The translations under genes were made by a program, and so were the position numbers. A DNA stretch of 64,000 bases, from contig JBBDXW010000055.1 in assembly GCA_040902105.1 (NCBI GenBank), forward strand, positions 1 to 64,000, read 5' to 3'. Shown one piece after another: positions 19,471-28,951 of the stretch; positions within the stretch are counted from its first letter, which is position 1; every line of letters begins with the position of its first letter. The DNA is from IDS-8 sp040902105. GTDB lineage: Bacteria > Pseudomonadota > Gammaproteobacteria > Steroidobacterales > Woeseiaceae. Below the pieces are notes generated by a model. That model did no database searches. It was not told where the DNA came from and saw only the letters and a program-made list of their open reading frames with translations.

Positions 19471-19792
19471 CCAAAAATCCCGTCAGGTATGCATAAATCC
19501 ATGGAAAAGCAGTTATTTCAGTGTGGTTTGAGTACGTCCGCGCCCGCAATCGTCGAGAAAATACCGGTCCGCCGGGGGCTGGTCAGACCTGGCATTCTGA
19601 CAGGCGAATGAGCAATTTTACTGCACTTGGTCACAGTTGACTGCAAAGTTTCGTCAATTTTGGCCGCGGCGGTCGCCCGCAATGGCGGGTGCGGTGCCGC
19701 ACCGCTTGCGGGCGACCCTCCGTCAATTGCCGCACCCTCCGCAAATCGCTACATTGCACCTCAATCAATTCGACACGGACGCACGCCTGCAA
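19471..19792. other. Intergenic region, RND adaptor to AlaX-like gene
   Basis: This 322-base divergent intergenic region presumably carries promoters for both flanking genes. I saw no convincing operator. Its one distinct element is the family A repeat at 19669-19728, bordered by CGTCAATT on both sides. Confidence 0.6.
19669..19728. repeat. Family A REP-like hairpin, degenerate second arm
   Basis: CGCCCGCAATGGCGGG is followed by a shorter inverted arm (GCTTGCGGGCGACC) with inner palindrome GCGGTGCCGCACCGC. An 8-base direct repeat, CGTCAATT, flanks it at 19652 and 19731 and could be a target duplication or chance. Confidence 0.75.
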
Positions 19793-20491
19793 ATGACCGA
19801 ATCACTGTTTAGAGACGACTCCTATCTCAAGGGTTGCGACGCTACGGTCGTGAGTGTCGATGGCGAATCGATCGTGCTCGACCGCACGGTCTTTTATCCG
19901 ATGGGCGGCGGCCAGCCCGGCGATACCGGCGGCATACGCTGGGACGGCAACAGTTTGCCGGTGGTCGATACGCGCTACGGCGACGGCGGAGCCATCCGGC
20001 ACATCGTCGCCCCGGGTACCCCGTTTCCGTCGCCAGGCCAGGGCGTGCATGCATCGGTCGATTGGGAACGGCGCTATCGTCACATGCGCATGCACACGGC
20101 ATTGCACCTGCTTGGCGCCGTTTTGCGTTACGGTGTCACCGGCGGCAACATCGGAGCCGATCGCAGTCGACTGGATTTCGACATGGAGGACACCGTCGAT
20201 AAGGATTCCGTGACCGCAGCCGTGCAAGCGCTGGTCGATGCAAATCACCCCATCCGTTGCCGCTGGATCAGTGACGCGGAACTCGAGGCTCAGCCTGAAC
20301 TGGTGCGTACGATGTCCGTGCAGCCGCCGAAGGGCGCCGGCAAGGTACGCTTGCTGGAAATCGAAAACGTCGACCTGCAGCCCTGCGGCGGGACGCACCT
20401 GAAATCGACCGGTGAAGTCGGTCGCGCGTGGGTGGCCAAAGTGGAGAAAAAAGGTAAACGCAACCGGCGGGTTTATATCGAACTCGCGTGA
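19793..20491 (+). CDS. Alanyl-tRNA editing protein, AlaX-like
   Basis: Free-standing editing domain of 232 residues, predicted to hydrolyse mischarged Ser-tRNA(Ala) or Gly-tRNA(Ala). The zinc-site motifs of AlaRS/ThrRS second additional domains are visible: HTALHLLGAV (HxxxH) and a C-terminal CGGTH. The N-terminal part matches the AlaX beta-barrel (FYPMGGGQPGDTG). The start at 19793 gives the family N-terminus; earlier in-frame codons lie in the repeat and low-complexity upstream region. A family A repeat follows the stop codon. Confidence 0.9.
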   Translation: MTESLFRDDSYLKGCDATVVSVDGESIVLDRTVFYPMGGGQPGDTGGIRWDGNSLPVVDTRYGDGGAIRHIVAPGTPFPSPGQGVHASVDWERRYRHMRMHTALHLLGAVLRYGVTGGNIGADRSRLDFDMEDTVDKDSVTAAVQALVDANHPIRCRWISDAELEAQPELVRTMSVQPPKGAGKVRLLEIENVDLQPCGGTHLKSTGEVGRAWVAKVEKKGKRNRRVYIELA

Positions 20492-20501
20492 TGCAGAGAG
20501 G

Positions 20502-20576
20502 GGTCGCCCGCAATGGCGGCCTCCTACAAAAAGTAGCGGGGACACATTGTGGAGCCCGCCATTGCGGGCGACCCGC
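20502..20576. repeat. REP-like inverted repeat pair, family A
   Basis: Two inverted copies of the CGCCCGCAATGGCGG element separated by about 22 bases. They lie between the convergent AlaX-like and beta-hydroxylase genes, overlapping neither. Confidence 0.87.
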
Positions 20577-20582
20577 GAATAT

Positions 20583-21131
20583 TCAGGCCGCGACGCGGCC
20601 CAGCACGTCCGGCGGCACGTAATCGAAGATGAAGCTGATGCGGTCTTCCCCGCCCTTGTTGGCGACGCTGTGGGTCAGCTGGTTGTTGAGTTCGTAAGCC
20701 TGCCCGACGTCGAAGCGGTACGGCCTGCCGTCGATGATGAAACGCACCCTTGGATTGGTCGTGATCGGCACGTGGATACGATGCCCGTGATGAAACGACT
20801 GATGCGAGTCCCGGTGCGGACGTATCTTGCCTCCCACCAGCAGTTTCGCGGCCATCGCCCGGATGATCGTGCCGCCTTTCGGGTAACAGCGATCGATGAT
20901 GTCGTGCATCACCGGAATGGCAACATCAGCGAGGCGATCCCAGCCCGGCTCCTTGCGGATTTCGATGTCGGGCCAGCCGCTGCCGTCGGTGAACACGAGC
21001 ACGATCGACTGCGTCTGCCGATGCACCTCGTAGGATTCCTGCCGCACCTGTTCCTCGTGCCAGGCGGCTTCGTCCTGGTCGAGAATCGCCTGGCGCAGCA
21101 GGTCGACATCGACCGGCCCGAGTTCTCGCAT
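20583..21131 (-). CDS. Aspartyl/asparaginyl beta-hydroxylase-like dioxygenase
   Basis: A 182-residue protein resembling the Asp_Arg_Hydrox (PF05118) double-stranded beta-helix family, Fe(II)/2-oxoglutarate dioxygenases that hydroxylate aspartyl or asparaginyl residues. The iron-site pattern is seen as PHRD (H, then D two residues on) and a later LTHSVANKG histidine; RISFIFDYV forms the last strand. The start is ATG 21131; a GTG at 21149 is an alternative. The gene lies directly after the TonB receptor on the same strand, so the two probably share an operon. Protein or small-molecule substrate cannot be decided. Confidence 0.75.
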   Translation of the reverse strand: MRELGPVDVDLLRQAILDQDEAAWHEEQVRQESYEVHRQTQSIVLVFTDGSGWPDIEIRKEPGWDRLADVAIPVMHDIIDRCYPKGGTIIRAMAAKLLVGGKIRPHRDSHQSFHHGHRIHVPITTNPRVRFIIDGRPYRFDVGQAYELNNQLTHSVANKGGEDRISFIFDYVPPDVLGRVAA

Positions 21132-21168
21132 GGGTTTTTCGATGTCCACGGGGTCGCTCGTCGGCAAG

Positions 21169-23586
21169 TTACTCGAAATATTTGCGGTATGTAATGCCGA
21201 AGGACAACGGGCGATTGATCGACAGGCGCGTCTGCGCCCAGCGATCGTTGAAGAACTGCTGCGCTCTTTCGTCGAATGCATTTTCGACGAACAGCGCCGC
21301 GCTCCAGCCGTCGGCGTCGATGCCGAAACGAACGTCGGTGATGTTGTAGGGATCGTGCACCCGCACGGGATTGGCGAAAACGATTGACTGGATGCCTTCC
21401 AGCGAACTCGTCGCTTCCCCGTTGTAATTGTGATCGACGCGCACAAACGGAGTTCCGCCCAGCATTTCGGCGGTCCAGGTGTACTGGACCGACAGGCTGC
21501 CTTTCCAGTCGGGCATGATCGGCAGCCGCGTACCCGCAGTCACCGACGTCGGGTTGGGACTGCCTTCAAACAACGTCGCGTCCTTGGATATTTCTGCCTC
21601 GTTCCAGCCAATCGTCGCTCCGATGTCCCAGCCATCGGCCGGCAGCCAGCTCAGGTGAGCTTCGACGCCGTCAAGCTCGGCTTCCGGGAAATTGACGATG
21701 CCGAGCGTGAAAATGTTCGGATCGTTTGCCTGCAGCTGAATGCGTTCCCAGATCATGTGATAGACGGTGGCGTTGAGCCTGAAACGGCCGTCGGCCCAGG
21801 TCGACTTGATACCGAGTTCATGATTCTTCATCGTGTCGGAGGTATAGGTATGCAGCGGCTGACCGGGGCCGAATATCGAGGTCGCGCGCGCCGCATTGGC
21901 GCCGCCGCGGCGGAAGCCCTCCGAATACGTCGCATACACCATCGTGTCGTCGTTGATGTGATAGTCGAACGTGACTTTCGGTACGAAGTCCGACTCCGAC
22001 GATGTGCCGACGGCGTCGGCGAAACAGAAATTGACAGCGCAATCGGGTTCGTTGCCCAACGTAAACAGCGATCCCTGCTTCAAGGTGCGGTCCAGTTCGA
22101 GGTCGAAAAAGCGGCCGCCCACGGTAATGTTGAAATTCTCCGTCACTTCGAAGCCGACTTCGCCGAATATCGCCGTCTGCTCGATGGTCGAATCGTAGAC
22201 ACCGGTAAACCAGTTGCCGCCGGAAGGCGGCGCCGGCACCGGGAAGCTCGGGTCGTAGTAATAGGCGAGATAGTTCAGGTAAGCAAACGCCGGCGACCCG
22301 TCGAACTGGTGGTTGGCGCCGTAGAATTTGGTATGGCCTTCTTCGCGATTGTAGAAGAATCCGACGATGCCGTTCCAGCGACTGGTCGAATCGGCGGGTG
22401 TGCTCAGCCGCGCTTCGAACGTGTAGCGATCTTCTTTCTCGTTATTGAAAGCAAAGGCCTGGGGGTCGCCACCGAAATCGTAGATCGTCGTGTCGTAGGC
22501 GGTGTTAAGGTCGTCAATATAGTCGGCAAGTTGATTAAACGCGAAGTGGTACGAAGTCGCATCCGCTTCGTAAAGCGTCTCGCGAGTAAAAAATGAGCCG
22601 GTCACCAGCAGATCCGCGAAGCCGAGGCTCCCTTCCGCCGTCAGTGCGAGCTGATACCACTCGTCATCCCAGCGGTCCGTGCCGAAGCGAACCTGTTCCA
22701 GGTCGCCGATGCTGCGTCCGGCATAGAACTGGTCGGCAATATCGGTGTCGCCGAAGCCGTCCAGTTCTTTTTTCTGCCAGATCACCGATGCATCGACAAG
22801 CCAGTTGTCGTCGATCAACGTGCGCAGCGCCACGCGCGCGCCGCTGTTCGTCGACGAATTCACGTCTTCCCCGGCGAATTCGGCGTTATCGAAAGTACCG
22901 CCCGGGCTTGTCGAAAGGATGTTGTCGATGTACCCGGCTTCCTCCTCGACGAAGCCGACCAGGCGCAGGCCGACTTTGCCTTCGACCAGCGGAACATTGA
23001 CCATGCCGCTGACACCGAAACCGGTGTCTCCTTCGGACACTTGGGTGACACCGAGATCGACCCAGCTCGAGAATGCCGTGCTGTCCGGCTTGTTGGTGAT
23101 GACGCGCAGCGACCCGCATTGCGATGCATCGCCGAACAGGGTGCCCTGCGGCCCGCTCAACCCCTCGACGCGTTCGATGTCAATCAGGCGCGCGTCGGGA
23201 TTGCGGCCCGCCGCAGTGATCGGCTGTTCGTCGAGATAGATGGAGGTTGTGGTGCTGCCGCCAAAAGACAAACCGGAGATCGTGCAACCGCGCATCAGGA
23301 CCGTGGTACCGCCGGGTTCACGCCGGCTGAAAGCCAGGCCCGGAATCTGGCCGACGTAGTCGTCGAGTTTTTTGAATCCCTGCCGGACGATGTCCTGTTC
23401 GCCAAACGCGGTAACTGCGATCGGCACGTCCTGCACGTTCATCTCGCGCTTGGTCGCGGTAACGATGATCTCGTCGAGTGCCTGCTGTTGCGCCTCGGCG
23501 ACCTGCGTTCCGGCACATGCGGCCGACACCGCCACGGCAAGCGCACTGCGGTTAAAGTACGGCGAGAAATCCTTGCCTGGCATCAT
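21169..23586 (-). CDS. TonB-dependent outer-membrane receptor
   Basis: An 805-residue energised outer-membrane importer. A signal peptide (cut near VAEA-QQQ) is followed by the TonB-box-like LDEIIVTATKRE, a plug domain (DVPIAVTAFG to LRVITNKPD) and a 22-strand barrel ending FGITYRKYFE. The plug contains two cysteines (MRGCTISG and DASQCGSLR) that could form a disulfide. No FecA-type signalling extension is present. It sits upstream of the beta-hydroxylase-like gene and near the TPR-sulfotransferase, a grouping discussed among the findings. Ligand unknown. Confidence 0.93.
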   Translation of the reverse strand: MMPGKDFSPYFNRSALAVAVSAACAGTQVAEAQQQALDEIIVTATKREMNVQDVPIAVTAFGEQDIVRQGFKKLDDYVGQIPGLAFSRREPGGTTVLMRGCTISGLSFGGSTTTSIYLDEQPITAAGRNPDARLIDIERVEGLSGPQGTLFGDASQCGSLRVITNKPDSTAFSSWVDLGVTQVSEGDTGFGVSGMVNVPLVEGKVGLRLVGFVEEEAGYIDNILSTSPGGTFDNAEFAGEDVNSSTNSGARVALRTLIDDNWLVDASVIWQKKELDGFGDTDIADQFYAGRSIGDLEQVRFGTDRWDDEWYQLALTAEGSLGFADLLVTGSFFTRETLYEADATSYHFAFNQLADYIDDLNTAYDTTIYDFGGDPQAFAFNNEKEDRYTFEARLSTPADSTSRWNGIVGFFYNREEGHTKFYGANHQFDGSPAFAYLNYLAYYYDPSFPVPAPPSGGNWFTGVYDSTIEQTAIFGEVGFEVTENFNITVGGRFFDLELDRTLKQGSLFTLGNEPDCAVNFCFADAVGTSSESDFVPKVTFDYHINDDTMVYATYSEGFRRGGANAARATSIFGPGQPLHTYTSDTMKNHELGIKSTWADGRFRLNATVYHMIWERIQLQANDPNIFTLGIVNFPEAELDGVEAHLSWLPADGWDIGATIGWNEAEISKDATLFEGSPNPTSVTAGTRLPIMPDWKGSLSVQYTWTAEMLGGTPFVRVDHNYNGEATSSLEGIQSIVFANPVRVHDPYNITDVRFGIDADGWSAALFVENAFDERAQQFFNDRWAQTRLSINRPLSFGITYRKYFE

Positions 23587-23771
23587 GCTCCCCCTGTTTG
23601 AGCAGCTTATTTATCCCACAATGATCCCACATTATGGAACTTGCCGTGTGGACAATGCACTTGGCCTTGTCGAAGCTACGTTTCATTCTAATCCCGAGTT
23701 GAATTGCAATGCCAGAGTACTTCCGCATATATGGCCATGTTCACGGGTATAGCCGCAGTTTTTGAGGCCCC

Positions 23772-24701
23772 ATGACGGTATTGATCGCGACCTCCGTGGT
23801 ACGGGGCAGCCGCCAGGGTGAAAGCCACGGCGGCGTATATCTTGTCGACCTCGAGCGAGAGCGCGTGGTACAGACCGTCGACTGGAACACTGCCGACATC
23901 GACTGGCGGGGACGCGGCTGGGATCGCGGCCTTCGCGGCATCGCGTTTGACGGCGACAGGGTGTTTATCGCAGCGAGTGACGAACTGTTCGTCTACGACC
24001 GGCGCTTCGTGAGGCTCGCGTCGTACCGCTCGCCCTACCTGAAACATTGTCACGAGATCAGTCGCTTCAAAAGGCGTATCTACCTGACCTCGACGGGCTT
24101 CGACTCGCTGCTGGGCTTCGATCTCGACCAGAATCGTTTTTCCTGGGGATTGCACGTCCGCGGCTCGAATGGCGGTTTGCAGTGTTCGGCGTTCGATCCG
24201 CAGGCCGATCCGGCGAACAATAGCGGCCCGGCTCCGTCCAATGCGCTGCACCTGAACAGCGTGCAGTGCCTCGAGCGTGGCCTGTATTTCAGCGGTCTCA
24301 GGACGGGAGGGCTGCTGAAATTCGACGGCAAGACCGTCCGCAGTGTCGCAAGCCTGCCGGAGGGTACGCATAACGCGAAGCCGTTTCGCGACGGTGTACT
24401 GTTCAACGACAGCAACTCCGATGTCGTGCGTTTTGTGGCACCGGGCATGCAACGCGCGTTCCCCGTGCCGCGGTACGAGTCGGGACAGCTTACGCATACG
24501 GTGCTTGGCGATCCGCGAATCGCACGCCAGGCATTCGCACGGGGCCTGTGCGTATTGAACGACGATCTGATTGCCGCGGGATCGTCGCCGTCGACGATCG
24601 CGTTGCACGACCTGGCGCGAGTGAAGACGGTATTGACGATTACATTGTCGCTCGACGTGCGTAACGCGATTCACGGTCTGGAGGTCTGGCCGTTCGATTG
24701 A
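23772..24701 (+). CDS. TIGR03032/DUF4915-like beta-propeller protein
   Basis: A 309-residue protein with no signal peptide whose short repeated strands (GGVYLVDLERERVV, LRGIAFDGDRVFIA, RRIYLTSTGFDSLLGFDL) suggest a beta-propeller. The overall pattern, including the HCHEISR and HLNSVQC segments, resembles TIGR03032/DUF4915 proteins, recalled from memory. Conserved H and N residues on strand ends (NALHLNS, GTHNAKPF) could form a binding site. It is divergent from the TonB receptor and convergent with the TPR-sulfotransferase. No biochemical role is known to me. Confidence 0.65.
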   Translation: MTVLIATSVVRGSRQGESHGGVYLVDLERERVVQTVDWNTADIDWRGRGWDRGLRGIAFDGDRVFIAASDELFVYDRRFVRLASYRSPYLKHCHEISRFKRRIYLTSTGFDSLLGFDLDQNRFSWGLHVRGSNGGLQCSAFDPQADPANNSGPAPSNALHLNSVQCLERGLYFSGLRTGGLLKFDGKTVRSVASLPEGTHNAKPFRDGVLFNDSNSDVVRFVAPGMQRAFPVPRYESGQLTHTVLGDPRIARQAFARGLCVLNDDLIAAGSSPSTIALHDLARVKTVLTITLSLDVRNAIHGLEVWPFD

Positions 24702-24725
24702 GGGATCATCGTTGTGGCCTCTTCA

Positions 24726-24822
24726 GATCGCCCGTTTTCACGGGCTCCAACAGCGCCAATAGAATCGCTGTTGGAGCCCGCGAGAGCGGGCGATATCGGG
24801 AGCCCGTGAAAACGGGCAATTA
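24726..24822. repeat. Palindromic repeat array, family B
   Basis: Three arms of the GATCGCCCG-N-CGGGCTCCAACA element in alternating orientation lie between convergent genes. The last arm ends at the TPR-sulfotransferase stop codon. The stems pair well despite internal differences (GTTTTCAC versus GAAAAC; GAGAGC). Confidence 0.88.
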
Positions 24823-26835
24823 CCCGAGATATCGTTCGTAGCGCTCCAGCGAAGGCGCCAGTACCTCCTTCAGCTCATCGAGCTTGTCGTCATAGCGCTT
24901 CCAGAAGCCGATCGATCTCGCATGAATCGGCTGCCTTACCTGCTCCGAACTTGCCGTCCGCACCGGGCGGTCCGTTTCGTAGAACCTCAGGCAGGCCTCC
25001 TCGAACGGCAACCCGCAATGCTCCAGCAATCGCCGTACCTCGACGTCGAAATTTCCGACAACCGCTTCATACTGGACGGTAATGACCTTGCCGGGCAGCA
25101 CCGCATGCCAGTGATCCATCATGCGTTCGTATTCGAGAAAATACTCGCCGATGTCGATCAGGTCATAGGTAAAAGTCTGGCCTTTGGCAAAGAGCTGCCG
25201 GTAGCAACTGAGACAGGCATCCAGGGGATGGCGCCTGGCGTCGACGATCGTCGCGTTCGGCAGTATCAGGTGCAGAAATCCGACCGTGGGGAAATTGTTC
25301 GGCATCTTGTCGATGAAACGCGGCTTACCTTCCGTGCGATGCATCTGCGCCAGCTCGAGGTACTGCTGCCCGAGCGCCTGAAAATGTTCGGCCGCCAGTT
25401 CGCGCACGGCCTCCGGGTAGTTGATTCCGTCAGCCCTGTTCCGGTTGAGCGAGGTCGCGACGCGGCCCACGTAGGGCAATTCGGAGGTCCCCTCCACCTG
25501 GCTGTGACTCGCGAGAATCTGTTCGATCAGCGTCGACCCGGAACGCGGCAGCCCGACAATGAAAATCGGCGATTGGAAATCCGGCAATGGATCCGGGTTG
25601 CCGGCCGCCTCCTTGTCGCGCAGAAATCCGGCGCTGAATACGTCGATGACGGCATCGTGCATGACTTCGGTCTGCACCGGGTCGTACTTCTCGAGCATTC
25701 GCTGCGTTGCATTGCCTTTAGCGTAAAATTCCCAGGCACTGTCGAAGTCTCCTCGATCTTCGTGCGCCTTGGCGAGCGCGTACAGAAAGTTCACTCGCGA
25801 CTGATCGGTCAATTCCTTGTTGGCAAGGCTTTTTTCCATCGCCGCGATGTCGTCGTCCGTCAACCGGTAGGTCTTGAGATTCGCAAGACTCCAGTAACTC
25901 TCCCCGTTGTCCGGGCGCAGGCGTATACACTCCCTGTACGCCGCGATCGCTTCGTCCTGTCGTCCTACCGTCTTCAATACATGGCCGAGTCCCAGCGTCG
26001 CGCCGGGAAACTTTGGTTGCAGTTCCAGCGCTTTCTCGTAGGACTCGATCGCGCGGTAGGTCAATGCGGCTGGCGCAAGAGCGCCCGCGAGCTGAAAATG
26101 CGCCTGCGCATTGTCCGGCTCGAGTTCGATCACTCGTTCGAAGCACTCGATCGACTCCTCGAACCGGTTCTGCTCCTTCAGCACGCGGCCGAGCTCGGTG
26201 ATGGCGCCTGCGAAGTCCGGTGCAAGCTTTACGGCACGCCGATAGAGACGTTCCGCGTCGGTGTTACGACCTGCGCTGACGGCAATCCGGCCGAGCATGC
26301 GCAGCGCATCGACGTTGTTCGGATTGTCGCGCACGACTTCGCGGTAAAGGCGTTCGGCTTCCTCAAGGCGCCCTTCCTTGTGGTGTTCCGCGGCGTGCGC
26401 AAGTTTCTTGCGTTCCGGGTTGAGGCTGAAAGACTTCTCGAACGACTCGTCCGCCTCCTTGCCAAACCCCAGCTGTGCCAGTGCCTTGCCGAGATTGAAC
26501 CAGGCCAGTTCCAGTTCCGGATCGAGCCTTACCGCATTACGCAGAACATCGGCAGCTTCCGCAGGACGCTTCAAGCTCAGCAACACCAGTCCGAGATCCT
26601 CGTGCGGTTTGGCGAACGTCGGCGCCAGCCGGATCGTCTGACGCAACGACTGCTCGGCCTCTTCGAGCCGATTCAGCTTGATCAATACGGCGCCCCGTAG
26701 CCCGAGCACGTTGACGTCGTTAGGATGCTTCTGCAGCAGCGCGAGGCACAAGCCTTCGGCGTGACCGAACTCGCCACGGCTGACCAGCTCCAGAACCTCG
26801 TCGAACCGGACTTTTGGTGATGAAAGTTTCGCCAT
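24820..26835 (-). CDS. TPR-repeat sulfotransferase family protein
   Basis: A 671-residue two-part protein. Residues about 10-350 are roughly ten tetratricopeptide repeats (for example AEQSLRQTIRLAPTFAKPHE), forming a protein- or peptide-binding superhelix. The C-terminal 270 residues are a sulfotransferase domain with the PAPS 5'-phosphosulfate loop FIVGLPRSGSTLIEQILASH and a 3'-phosphate region near NATIVDARRHPLDACLSCY. There is no signal peptide or membrane segment. It probably sulfates a peptide or glycan recognised by the TPRs. The nearby TonB receptor and hydroxylase are candidate partners. Confidence 0.9.
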   Translation of the reverse strand: MAKLSSPKVRFDEVLELVSRGEFGHAEGLCLALLQKHPNDVNVLGLRGAVLIKLNRLEEAEQSLRQTIRLAPTFAKPHEDLGLVLLSLKRPAEAADVLRNAVRLDPELELAWFNLGKALAQLGFGKEADESFEKSFSLNPERKKLAHAAEHHKEGRLEEAERLYREVVRDNPNNVDALRMLGRIAVSAGRNTDAERLYRRAVKLAPDFAGAITELGRVLKEQNRFEESIECFERVIELEPDNAQAHFQLAGALAPAALTYRAIESYEKALELQPKFPGATLGLGHVLKTVGRQDEAIAAYRECIRLRPDNGESYWSLANLKTYRLTDDDIAAMEKSLANKELTDQSRVNFLYALAKAHEDRGDFDSAWEFYAKGNATQRMLEKYDPVQTEVMHDAVIDVFSAGFLRDKEAAGNPDPLPDFQSPIFIVGLPRSGSTLIEQILASHSQVEGTSELPYVGRVATSLNRNRADGINYPEAVRELAAEHFQALGQQYLELAQMHRTEGKPRFIDKMPNNFPTVGFLHLILPNATIVDARRHPLDACLSCYRQLFAKGQTFTYDLIDIGEYFLEYERMMDHWHAVLPGKVITVQYEAVVGNFDVEVRRLLEHCGLPFEEACLRFYETDRPVRTASSEQVRQPIHARSIGFWKRYDDKLDELKEVLAPSLERYERYLG

Positions 26836-26938
26836 GTGACATCGAGTATGCGTTATCGCGGATTTCTGGAAAACTGTGAACTAGCATAGAATGCCGAAAA
26901 AACAATCGATACTTTTTGTCTTGCCCGGGAATGACTCA

Positions 26939-28717
26939 ATGACAATGAACACACTTCGCCGATCGTTGCGGTGCGCGCTGTTCGTGGCTGCAGGCTGCAC
27001 AGCCGCTTGCAGCGACCGTGCGCCGCAAGAGCCGGCTACCGCAGCTGGCGATCCCTCGGCGACACAATCGGGCACTCAATCGACCGCACAGAATGCCGAC
27101 GTCGTGTTGCGTAACGGCAGCGTGTACACGGTCGATGGAAATCGTTCCTGGGCAAGGGCGGTTGCCGTGCGCGACGGGCGCATCGCCTATGTCGGCTCCG
27201 ATGAAGGGGCAGAGAGGCTGGTCGGGCCGTCGACGCAGGTCGTCGACCTCGGCAACCGCATGCTGCTGCCGGGCTTTCAGGACGTGCACATCCATCCGAT
27301 CGGCGGCGGCATCGAAGCAGCGGCGTGCGACCTCAATGGACTCACCACACTCGACCAGTATCTCGAGGCGATCAAGACCTATGCCGTGGAAAACCCCGAT
27401 GAAGAATGGATCGTCGGCGGCGGCTGGTCCATGGCGGTGTTTGGTCCCGGGGCGAACGCAAGCCGCAAGCTGCTCGACGAAATCGTTCCGGACAGGCCGG
27501 TGCTCCTCAGTTCGGCCGACGGTCATTCCGCCTGGGTCAACAGCAACGCCCTGGAAGTCGCCGGCATTACCTCGGAAACGCCCGACCCGGTCGACGGCAT
27601 CATCGATCGCGAACCGGGCAGCCGCAACCCGCTCGGCAGCCTGCAGGAGGGCGCCATCTCACTGGTCCGCGGTCATGCTCCGCCGGTCGACCTCGAGACG
27701 CGCATGGCAGGTCTGCAATATTCGATCGAAATGCTGAACAACTACGGCATCACGTCGATCCAGGACGCGAACGTCGATGAAGAGGACCTGAAAGCCTATC
27801 GCGCGCTGGACGATCGCGGCGAGCTGAGCCTGCGGGTCGTGGGATCGCAATGGTGGGATCGCGAGCTCGGCACTGAGCAGATCGAGAAGTTCAAGTTATT
27901 GCGCGAGCAATACACCCAGGGTCGCGTCCGGGCGACGACGGTCAAGATCATGCAGGATGGGGTCATGGAAAATTTCACGGCCGCGATGCTCGAGCCGTAT
28001 GTCGGCAAAGGGGATACGCGCGGCATACCGATGGTCGAGCCGGAGGCGTTGAAGACCGCGGTGACCGCGCTCGATGCCGAGGGCTTCCAGGTGCATTTTC
28101 ACGCGATCGGCGACGGTGCGATCCGGCAGGCCCTCGATTCCGTCGAGGCCGCAGTCGAACAGAACGGCAACCTGGGGCACAGGCATCACATATCGCATCT
28201 CGAACTGATCGATCCGGAAGACGTGCCGCGCTTTCGCACGCTCGGCGTCGTCGCGAACTTCCAGCCGTATTGGGCCTATGCCGACAGCTACATAACCGAC
28301 CTGACGGTACCTTTCGTCGGCCCGGAACGGAGCCGGTGGCTTTACCCGATCGCCAGCATTCACCGAAGCGGCGGCATGATCGCATTCGGCAGCGACTGGT
28401 CGGTGTCGACGGCAAACCCGTTCGACGAGATGGAAACCGCGATTACGCGCATGGGATCCGCGGGCGAGACGGACGAACCGTTCCTGCCGGACGAACGTAT
28501 CGATCTGCCGCTGGCGCTGGCGGCTTTCACGATCAATGCCGCCTATGTGAATACGAGCGAAAACGATACGGGATCGGTCGAAGTCGGGAAATACGCCGAT
28601 CTGATCGTACTGGACAGGAACCTGTTCGACATCGTTCCCCGGGAAATCTCGGAGACAAGTGTGCTGATGACGATGATCGGGGGACAGGTGGTGCACGGAG
28701 ACCTGGCGGAGTTTTGA
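26939..28717 (+). CDS. YtcJ-like amidohydrolase (lipoprotein)
   Basis: A 592-residue metal-dependent hydrolase of the amidohydrolase_3 family. The start at 26939 gives a lipoprotein signal ending in lipobox CTAAC. Metal-site motifs are GFQDVHIHPIGG (HxH), HFHAIGDGAI, HRHHISHLE and FGSDWSVSTANPF, the last with the catalytic aspartate. Homologues act on N-substituted formamides, cyclic amides or similar compounds, but specificity is seldom known. It is divergent from the TPR-sulfotransferase with a short intergenic gap. A four-arm repeat array follows the stop. Confidence 0.88.
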   Translation: MTMNTLRRSLRCALFVAAGCTAACSDRAPQEPATAAGDPSATQSGTQSTAQNADVVLRNGSVYTVDGNRSWARAVAVRDGRIAYVGSDEGAERLVGPSTQVVDLGNRMLLPGFQDVHIHPIGGGIEAAACDLNGLTTLDQYLEAIKTYAVENPDEEWIVGGGWSMAVFGPGANASRKLLDEIVPDRPVLLSSADGHSAWVNSNALEVAGITSETPDPVDGIIDREPGSRNPLGSLQEGAISLVRGHAPPVDLETRMAGLQYSIEMLNNYGITSIQDANVDEEDLKAYRALDDRGELSLRVVGSQWWDRELGTEQIEKFKLLREQYTQGRVRATTVKIMQDGVMENFTAAMLEPYVGKGDTRGIPMVEPEALKTAVTALDAEGFQVHFHAIGDGAIRQALDSVEAAVEQNGNLGHRHHISHLELIDPEDVPRFRTLGVVANFQPYWAYADSYITDLTVPFVGPERSRWLYPIASIHRSGGMIAFGSDWSVSTANPFDEMETAITRMGSAGETDEPFLPDERIDLPLALAAFTINAAYVNTSENDTGSVEVGKYADLIVLDRNLFDIVPREISETSVLMTMIGGQVVHGDLAEF

Positions 28718-28722
28718 CTCGG

Positions 28723-28873
28723 GATCGCCCGCTTTCGCGGGCTCCAACAGCGGCGATCGAAACTCTGTTGGAGCCCGTGACAACGGGCGAATATCGACGC
28801 TGGGATCGCCCGCTTTCGCGGGCTCCAACGACGGCGATCGAAACTCTGTTGGAGCCCGCGAGAGCGGGCGATT
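28723..28873. repeat. Tandem palindromic repeat array, family B (two hairpins)
   Basis: Two consecutive hairpins, each with an arm of GATCGCCCGCTTTCGCGGG and an inverted arm. They share nearly the same loop (GGCGATCGAAACT), so one probably arose by duplication of the other. The array lies between two genes on the same strand. Confidence 0.9.
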
Positions 28874-28951
28874 CACGACTTTTTGCATTTCCCTGACCGC
28901 ACCGCATAATGCCCGGATTCTTGCGGTCCACAACGCGGCGGGCTCTCCGGC

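Noticed and set aside
24922..26700. Long frame opposite the TPR-sulfotransferase
   Set aside because: Antisense shadow of a repeat-containing gene.
28723..28873. Possible CRISPR array
   Set aside because: The units are inverted hairpins with similar loops, not direct repeats with unique spacers, and no cas genes are present.
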